64,000 nucleotides of DNA from CAZKAP01 sp964552195 (lineage in GTDB: Bacteria > Bacteroidota > Bacteroidia > Flavobacteriales > Flavobacteriaceae). This document shows positions 44,501 through 53,500 of this stretch, one piece after another. The stretch spans positions 310,001-374,000 of the forward strand of contig CAZKFM010000002.1 in NCBI GenBank assembly GCA_964552195.1, given 5' to 3'. Each line of letters opens with the position of its first letter. The first letter of the stretch is position 1. The notes under the pieces are model-generated. The model saw only the letters and a list, made by a program, of their open reading frames with translations. It was not told where the DNA came from and searched no databases. The position numbers were made by a program, and so were the translations under genes.

Positions 44501-47500
44501 CCGTATCGGTAGTTCCGTTGCTGTCGACGAGCTCATAGGTAAACGAGTCTGCCCCGTTGAAGTGGGCATTGGGGGTGTACTCAATAAAGTCATCCGCCGG
44601 ATCACTTGGCGTGCCGCCATCATTAATCGTAGTCGTACCGCTGCTCGGTGCCAACGTGATGGTTATGGCTACGGCCGAACCAGGGCCGTCGGGTCCGAAG
44701 TCGTCATTGTCCAGCACGTCCAGGGTATTTCCAGTACTATCCTCGATTACAGTAAACGCATCATCATTGGCGGTGGGTCCGTCAGCATCGGGATCATCTT
44801 CGGTTATGGTTATGGATACTACAGCCGTATCGGTAGTTCCGTTGCTGTCGACCAATTCGTACGAAAAAGAATCCGAACCATTAAAGGAGGCATCCGGGGT
44901 GTACACGATAAAGTCATCCGCGGGATCAATAGGTGTGCCGCCATCATTAATCGTTGTCGTACCGCTGGTCGGAGTCACTGTTATGGATATGGCCACGGTT
45001 GTACCCGGCCCATCGGGTCCGAATTCGTCATTGGCCAGAACATTCAGTGCGTTGTCCGCACTATCCTCACCTACAGTAAATGCATCGTCATTGGCTATGG
45101 GTCCATCGGCGTCAGGATCGTCCGGATTGACCGCGATCGTTACCACAGCCGTATCCGTAGTTCCATTGCTGTCCACCAGCTCATACATAAAGGAATCGCT
45201 ACCGTTGAAGTGGGCATTGGGGGTATACTCCACGAAATCGTCGGCGGGATCAGCCGGAGAGCCGGCATCATTAAGAGTAACCGTGCCGCTGGTCGGCGCT
45301 TCCGTTATGGTGATGGCCATGGTTGTGCCCGGCCCATCGGGTCCGAAGTCGTCATTGGCCAGAACATTCAATGCGTTGTCCATACTGTCCTCACCTACAG
45401 TAAATGCATCGTCGTTGGCGGTGGGTCCGTCGGCGTCGGGATCATCCTCGGAAACCGTTATGGATACAATTGCCGTAGCAGTCGTCCCGTTGCCGTCGAC
45501 GAGCACATAGGTAAACGAGTCGCTGCCGTTGAAGTTGGTATTTGGGGTGTACTCGACGAAATCGTCGGCGGGATCAGCCGGAGAGCCGGCATCATTAACA
45601 GTAACCGTACCGCTGGTCGGCGTCTCCGTTATGGTGATGGCCATGGTAGTGCCCGGACCGTCGGGTCCGAAGTCGTCATTGGCCAGAATATCCAAAGGAT
45701 TATTAGAGCTGTCCTCTCCTACGGTAAACGCATCGTTGTTGGCGGTAGGTCCGTCGGTGTCAGGATCGTCCGGATTGACCGCGATCGTGACTACAGCCGA
45801 GTCTGAAGTTCCGTTGCTGTCGACCAGTTCATAGGTGAAGGTATCGCCGCCATTGAAGTGGGCATTAGGGGTGTACTCGATATAGTCATCGGCGGGATCA
45901 CCGGGCGTTCCGCCATCATTGACCAGAGCCGTACCGCTAGTCGGAGCAGCTGTAATGGTAATGGCTACCGAATTTCCTGATCCATCAGGCCCAAAGTCGT
46001 CATTGGCCAGAACCTGTAATGTGTTGCCGACACTGTCCTCTCCTACGGTAAATACATCGTCGTTGGCAGTGGGTCCGTCGGCATCGGGATCATCGGAATT
46101 GACCGTAATGGTAACCACGGCTTTGTCTTCGGTTCCGTTACTATCCGTTAGCTCGTAAGTAAAGGAATCCGAACCATTGAAATTCGCATCCGGGGTGTAC
46201 TCGACGAAATCGTCGGTAGGATCGGCCGGAGATCCGGCATCATTGACGGTAGCGGTACCGCTGGTCGGAGCTAATGTGATGGTAATAGCCACTGTGATTC
46301 CCAGACCATCGGGTCCGAAGTCGTCATTGGCCAGAATATCCAATGGATTATTTGTGCTGTCCTCTCCTACGGTAAATATATCGCCATTGGCGGTAGGTCC
46401 GTCGGCGTCAGGATCGTCCGGATTGACCGCGATCGTGACTACAGCCGAGTCTGAAGTTCCGTTGCTGTCGACCAGTTCATAGGTGAAGGTATCGCTGCCG
46501 TTGAAGTTGGTATCGGGGGTGTATTCTATAACGTCATCCGTGGGATCAGTAGGCGTTCCGCCATCATTAATCGTTGTCGTACCGCTGCTCGGTACCACCG
46601 TGATGGATATGGCTAGTGTGGTACCGGGCCCGTCGGGACCGAAGTCGTCATTGTCCAGTACATCCAAAGGATTATTTGTACTGTCCTCGTTTACCGTGTA
46701 TGCATCATCATGGGCTGTAGGTCCGTCGGCATCGGGGTCGTCTGGACTGACCGTTATGCTTACCACAGCGGTATCGGCGGTATTGTTGCTATCGATGAGC
46801 TGATAGGTAAACGCATCTGCACCATTATAGTTGGCATCGGGTGTATACTCGACAAAATCATCCGTGGGATCGGATTCGGTGCCGTTGTTGTTGACGGCTG
46901 CGACGCCATGGTCAGGGGCTACCATGATGGAGATGGCCACTGTAGTACCAGAACCATCCGGACCGAAGTCATCGTTGGCCAGAACATTCAAGGGATTGTC
47001 GGTACTGTCTTCGTTAACAGTGTAGGCGTCGTCTTCCGCGGTGGGAGCATCGGCTTCGGCACCATCAGGGTCTACACTGATGTTTACCGCAGCGGTATCG
47101 GTAGTTCCGTTGCTGTCGACAAGCTCATAGGTGAATGAGTCTGACCCGTTGAAGTTGGGATCAGGAGTATATTCTACATAATCATCCGTAGGATCGGATG
47201 CGGTTCCATTGTCATTAATGAGTATTGAACCGTGGTCAGGTGCGGTAGTTATGGATATGGCTACTGTGGTACCGGGCCCGTCGGGTCCGAAGTCATCGTT
47301 GGCCAGCACGTAAATGGGAGCATTCAAGGAGTCTTCAGTTACCTGAACATTGTCATCATTAGCCTGAGGTCCATCGGCATCAGCAGGGTCAGGATTAATG
47401 GTCAGCGAAACCGTCGCTGTATCTATAGAACCGTTGCTGTCCTGGAGTTCATAAGTGAAGGAGTCGCCGCCGTTATAGTTCGCTCCAGGAGTATATTCCA

Positions 47501-50500
47501 CGAAGTCGTCTGTGGGATCTCCTGCTGTTCCATTGTTGTCCACTATGGCGGTACCATGTGAGGGAGCTACCGTGATATGGATTGCCACAACGTTCCCGGG
47601 TCCGTCTGGACCGAAATCGTCATTGACCAATACATCCAAAGGACTATTCGTGCTGTCCTCTTCCAGGGAGTATGCATCGTCGTTGGCAATGGGTCCGTCG
47701 GCATCAGGATCGTCCGGATTAATTGTGATCGTGACTACCGCCGTATTGGTAGTTCCGTTGCTATCGACGAGTTCATAGGTGAACGAGTCACTGCCGTTAA
47801 AGTTGGCGTTCGGTGTATACTCGACGAAATCATCCGTCGGATCTGTAGTTGATCCATTGTCATTTACTGAAGCTGTGCCGTTGGAGGGGTTAACCGTAAA
47901 GCTGATGGCAATGGCGGTCCCCGGTCCATCGGATCCGAAGTTGTCGTTGGCCATCACATCCAGAGGATTGTTTGTACTATCCTCGTTTACAGTGAATGAG
48001 TCATCAATGGCCGCAGGCCCATCAGCATCGGGATCGTCGGGATCGACTATGATGCTTACCGTAGCCGTATCGGTAGTTCCATTGCTATCGGTGAGTTCAT
48101 AGGTGAGGGAATCGTTACCGTTGAAGTCGGCATCGGGGGTATACACGACGAAATCGTCAGAGGGATTGGAAGGCGATCCATTGTCATTGACCGTGGCTGT
48201 GCCATTCGAGGGTGCAGCCGTGATGTTAATGGCAATGGTGTTCCCAGGACCATCAGGACCGAAGTCGTCGTTGGCCAGAACGTTTAATGTATTATCTGTG
48301 CTATCCTCATTTATCGTAAATGAGTCGTCGTTGGCTGTGGGTCCGTCGGCATCGGGATCATCGGCATTGACTGTGATCGCGACTACTGCAGAGTCCGTAG
48401 TTCCGTTGCTGTCCTGGAGTTCATAAGTGAAGGAGTCGCCGCCGTTAAAGTTGGCGTTCGGCGTATACTCGACGAAATCATCTGTGGGATCAGTGGCCGT
48501 TCCGCCGTCATTGATCACGGCTGTACCGCCTGTAGGTTCAGTAGTGATCGTTATAGCCACAGTTGCTCCGGGGCCATCGGGACCGAAGTCGTCATTGGCC
48601 AGCACATTTAATGCATTTCCGGTGCTATCCTCGTTTACCGTCAATGCATCGTCGTTTGCAGTGGGTCCGTCGGCATCGGGATCGTCGGCATTGACCGTGA
48701 TCGTGACTACTGCGGAGTCCGCAGTTCCGTTGCTGTCGACGAGCTCATAGGTGAATGAGTCTGCCCCGTTGAAGTGGGTCTCCGGGGTGTACTCGACAAA
48801 GTCATCGGTGGGGTTACCGGGGGTGCCGTTATTATTGACCACAGCTGTACCCTGTATTGGAGCAACCGTGATCGTGATAGCTACTGCCGTCCCAGGTCCA
48901 TCGGGACCGAAATCGTCATTGGCCAGCACATCAAAGGTATTTCCGGTGCTATCCTCGTTTACCGTGAATGCGTCGTCGGCTGCTAAGGGGGCGTCAGCAT
49001 CGGGATCATCGGTATCGACCGTGATGGTGACCACAGCCGTATCCGTGGTTCCGTTGCTATCGACGAGCTCATAGGCAAAGGTATCGGCGCCATTGTAGTT
49101 AGCATCCGGAGTGTAATCTATGTAGTCATCGTTGGGATCTCCGACTGTGCCGTTATCATTTACTGTCGCCGTGCCGCTGTTTGGCGCTACAGTTATGGTA
49201 ATGGCCACGGCAGTACCCGGACCGTCGGGCCCGAAATCGTCGTTATTCAGCACATCCAAAGGATTATCCGTACTGTCCTCTACTACGGTAAATGCATCAT
49301 CAATGGCAGTGGGTCCGTCGGCATCGGGTTCATCCGGATTGATCGTGACTGTGACAATTGCGGTATCTGTAGTTCCGTTGCTGTCGACCAGTTCATAGGT
49401 AAAGGAGTCGCTGCCGTTGAAGTCGGCATCGGGGGTGTACTCGACGAAGTCATCGGTCGGGTTAACGGGGGAGCCGTTATTATTGATTACAGCTGTACCC
49501 TGTGTTGGAGCAACCGTGATCGTGATAGCCACTGCCGTCCCAGGTCCATCAGGACCGAAATCGTCATTGGCCAGTACGTTAAATGCGTTTGTAGTGCTAT
49601 CCTCCGTTACGGAGAATACGTCATCATTGGCCGTGGGACCGTCGGCATCTGCAGAATCCGGGTTAATGGTGATACTTACCGTTGCCGTATCCGAAGTGCC
49701 ATTGGCATCGATCAGTTCGTAAACGAAAGTATCGCCTCCATTGAAGTTGGCATCAGGCGTATATTCAAAATAATCGTCAGTTGGATCTGAGGCAGTACCG
49801 TTTTCGTTTAGTTGTAGGGTACCATTCGATGGTGCTGAGGTAATGCTCAAAGCAACAGTCGTGCCCGGTCCGTCTCCGCCAAAATTGTCATTGGCGAGCA
49901 CTGCCATGGGGTTAGTTGTACTGTCTTCGTTTATCGTAAATGCATCCTCATTGGCAGTGGGTCCATCGGCATCCGGATCATCGGCATTGACGGTAATATT
50001 CACAGTGGCTGTATCCACCGTTCCATTGCTGTCGACGAGCTCATAGGTAAGCGTATCATTGCCGTTGAAGTCCGGATTCGGTGTATATACGATATAGTCA
50101 TCCGCTGGATTAGCTGGAGTTCCGTTATTGTTTACATTGGCAGAACCCTGATTGGGAGCAATGGAGATGGTAATGGCTGCGGACGTACCGGGTCCATCCG
50201 GACCGAAGTCATCATTGACCAGTACATCCAAAGTGTTGTCGGAACTGTCCTCGTTTAGGACGAAAGCATCGTCATTGGCGATGGGTCCATCCGCATGCGG
50301 ATCATCGGCGTTTACCGTAAGGGTTACCTGTGCCGTATCCATAGTACCATTGCTGTCCACCAGCTGATAGGTGAAGGAATCACTACCATGGTAGTTGGCG
50401 TTAGGAGTGTATTCAACAAAATCGTCCGTGGGGTCCGATGGGCTACCATTATCGTTGACACTGGCAGTACCCTGGTTTGGAGCCACAGAGATGGTAATGG

Positions 50501-53500
50501 CTACAGCAGTGCCGGGACCATCGGGTCCGAAATCATCATTGGCCAGTACATTCAATGCGTTGCCACTACTATCCTCGTTTATGATGAATGCGTCGTTATT
50601 GGCCACAGGCCCATCTGCGTCGGGTGCGTCGGGTTCTACCGAGATGGAAACGGTGGCCGTATCAGTAGTACCGTTACTATCAATGAGTTGATAGGTAAAA
50701 GTGTCGCTGCCATTGTAATTGGCATCGGGGGTATATTCGATATAATCGTCGGCCGGATCACCGGGTGTGCCATTATGGTTTACGATAACCTTACCGCTGG
50801 TCGGTTCAACCGTGATCGCGATGGCCACGGCAGTACCCGGACCGTCGGGACCGAAGTCGTCGTTAGCCAGAACGGTTAGAGCGTTGTCCGTGCTGTCTTC
50901 GCTAACGGAGAACGTATCGTCATTGGCCGTGGGACCGTCCGCATCCGCCGAATCCGGATTGACGCTGATATTGACCACGGCAGTATCAAAAGATCCATCG
51001 GCATCTACCAACTGGTAAACGAAGGTATCGCTGCCATTGAAGTTAGCTCCTGGCGTATACTCGAATATATCGTCCGTCGGATCGGAAATGGTTCCGTTAG
51101 TATTTACACTTACCGAGCCATTTGTTGGAGCCGAGGTGATGGTAATCGCTGTCGTTGTACCCGGTCCGTCCCCGCCAAAACTGTCGTTAGCAAGTACCGG
51201 CATGGGGTTATCGGTACTGTCTTCGTTTACGGTGAAGGCATCATCATTGGCGGTAGGACCATCCGCATCCGGGTCATCGGCATTAACAGTAATAGTAACA
51301 GTGGCGGTATCTACCGTTCCATTGCCGTCGGCGAGCTGATAGGTAAAGGAATCGCTGCCGTTGAAGTTGGTATTCGGGCTGTACTCCACAAAATCATCCG
51401 TAGGATCGGAAGCTGTGGCGTTATCATTTACTACAGCCGTACCATAGGACGGGGCTACCGTAATGATAATGGCTGCGGCCGAACCAGGTCCATCAGATCC
51501 GAAGAGGTCGTTGTCCAATACCTCCAGCACATTATCCTCGCTATCCTCGTTTACCGTGTACGCGTCGTCGTTGGCTGTAGGTCCGTCGGCATCGGGATCG
51601 TCGGGTTCCACTGTAATGGCAACCTCTGCCGTATCGGTGGTTCCGTTGCTGTCTACTAGTTCATAGGTAAGCGAATCACTTCCATTGAAGTTGGCATTGG
51701 GCGAGTACTCCACGAAATCATCGGTGGGATCAGAAGCGGTGGCATTGTCATTTAGCGTAGCTGTACCATGCAAAGGAGCGACCATGATGCTAATGGCTAC
51801 GTCCGTTCCCGGTCCATCGGGGCCAAAATCGTCATTGGCCAGCACATTCAAAGTGTTACCGGTGCTATCCTCGTTTACCGAAAATGCATCATCATTGGCG
51901 GTAGGCCCGTCGGTATCGGGATCGTCCGGTTCGACCGTTATGGTCACCACGGCCGTCGCGGAGGAACCATCTGCATCCACTAAACGGTAGGTCAGGGAAT
52001 CCGCACCGTTGAAGTCGCCGGTCGGGGTGTACTGTATAAAATCGTCGGTGGGGTCCGATGGACTGTTGTTATCGTTGACGCTGGCAGATCCGTTCGCGGG
52101 CGCTACCGTGATGCTGATCGCCACGGAGGAGCCTGGACCATCGTTTCCGAAACTGTCGTTGGTCAATACCGGAAATGCATTATCACTGCTGTCTTCGCCT
52201 ACCGTATAGCTATCGTCACTGGCCTGAGGACCGTCTGCTGCGGGGTTGTCCGGGGTAATTAAGATACTGGCTTGTGCCGAATCCGTAGAACCGTCGCTGT
52301 CCTGCAGTGTGTAAGTGAGGGAATCGGTGCCGTTGTAGTTTGGATTCGGGCTATAGGTGAGGTAGTCATCCGTAGGATCGGAAGGGGTTCCGTTGTCGTT
52401 CACCACGACCGTTCCATGGGCAGGCCCCGTGGTTACGCTTATGGCGACGCTGCTGCCCGGTCCGTCTGGTCCAAAATCGTCATTGGAGAGTACATTCAAA
52501 ATATTATCAGAGGTATCTTCTGTAACGACAAAGTTGTCAGCATTCGCAACTGGCAGGTCACTATTTGGAGAATCGGGTATTACGTTCAAATAAACCTGAG
52601 CCGTATCGGAGTTACCATCGGCATCGACCAGTCGGTAGACCAGCTGATCCGACCCGTTGAAGTTGGCGTTGGGGAGGTATTCCAAGTAATCATCAGTAGC
52701 ATTTCCTGAAGTTCCATTGTTATTTACCAAGACCGAACCATGATCAGGCGGGGTTATGATCGTAATGGCCACGGCCGTTGGAGGGCCATCCCCTCCGAAG
52801 CTGTCGTTATCCAACACGCTAAGCGTTTGGAAACCGCTGTCTTCCGGAAAGCTGTAGTTGTCGTCCTCAGCCGTTGGGCCGTCTATGGTAGGGTCGTCGG
52901 CATTCACAGTGATGGATACCGTAGCCGTATCTGCCGAGCCGTCGGCGTCCACCAGTTGATAGGTAAAGGAATCCGATCCGTTGAAATTTGAGTTGGGTGT
53001 GTAGTCTATGTAATCGTCGGTAGGATCTGTAGGGGTACCGTTGTCGTTGACCGTTGCGGATCCGTTGGCTGGCGCTCCGGTAATGGTCATGGCCTGAGTG
53101 GTACCCGGACCGTCGTCACCGAATAGGTCATTGGCGAGTACATTCAAGGCGTTGTCCGAAGAATCTTCGTCTACGGACAGGGCATCATTCATGGCCGTGG
53201 GTCCATCATTGGACGGGTCATCCGGGCTCACGGTTATGCCTACCGCCGCATTGTCCGGGGTGCCATTCTGATCGGTTATGGAATACACAAAGGTGTCCAG
53301 CCCGTTGAATCCGGGATCCGGGGTATAGATGATAAAATCGTCCAAGGGATTGGAGGTACCGTTGTCATCCAGCTGATAGGTACCATTTGAAGGAGGCGTT
53401 ACCAGGGATATCGCCACACCCGATGTCGGTGCGCCATCCGGATCAAAAGAATCATTGGCCAGAACGTTTAGGTTATTCCCTGAGGAATCTTCCGAAACCG

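Noticed and set aside
44562..45806. Long plus-strand open frames (up to 414 residues) opposite the giant gene
   Set aside because: They recur every 324 bp because the sense repeats leave the antisense frames open. They lack starts, signals or domain features and match no family.
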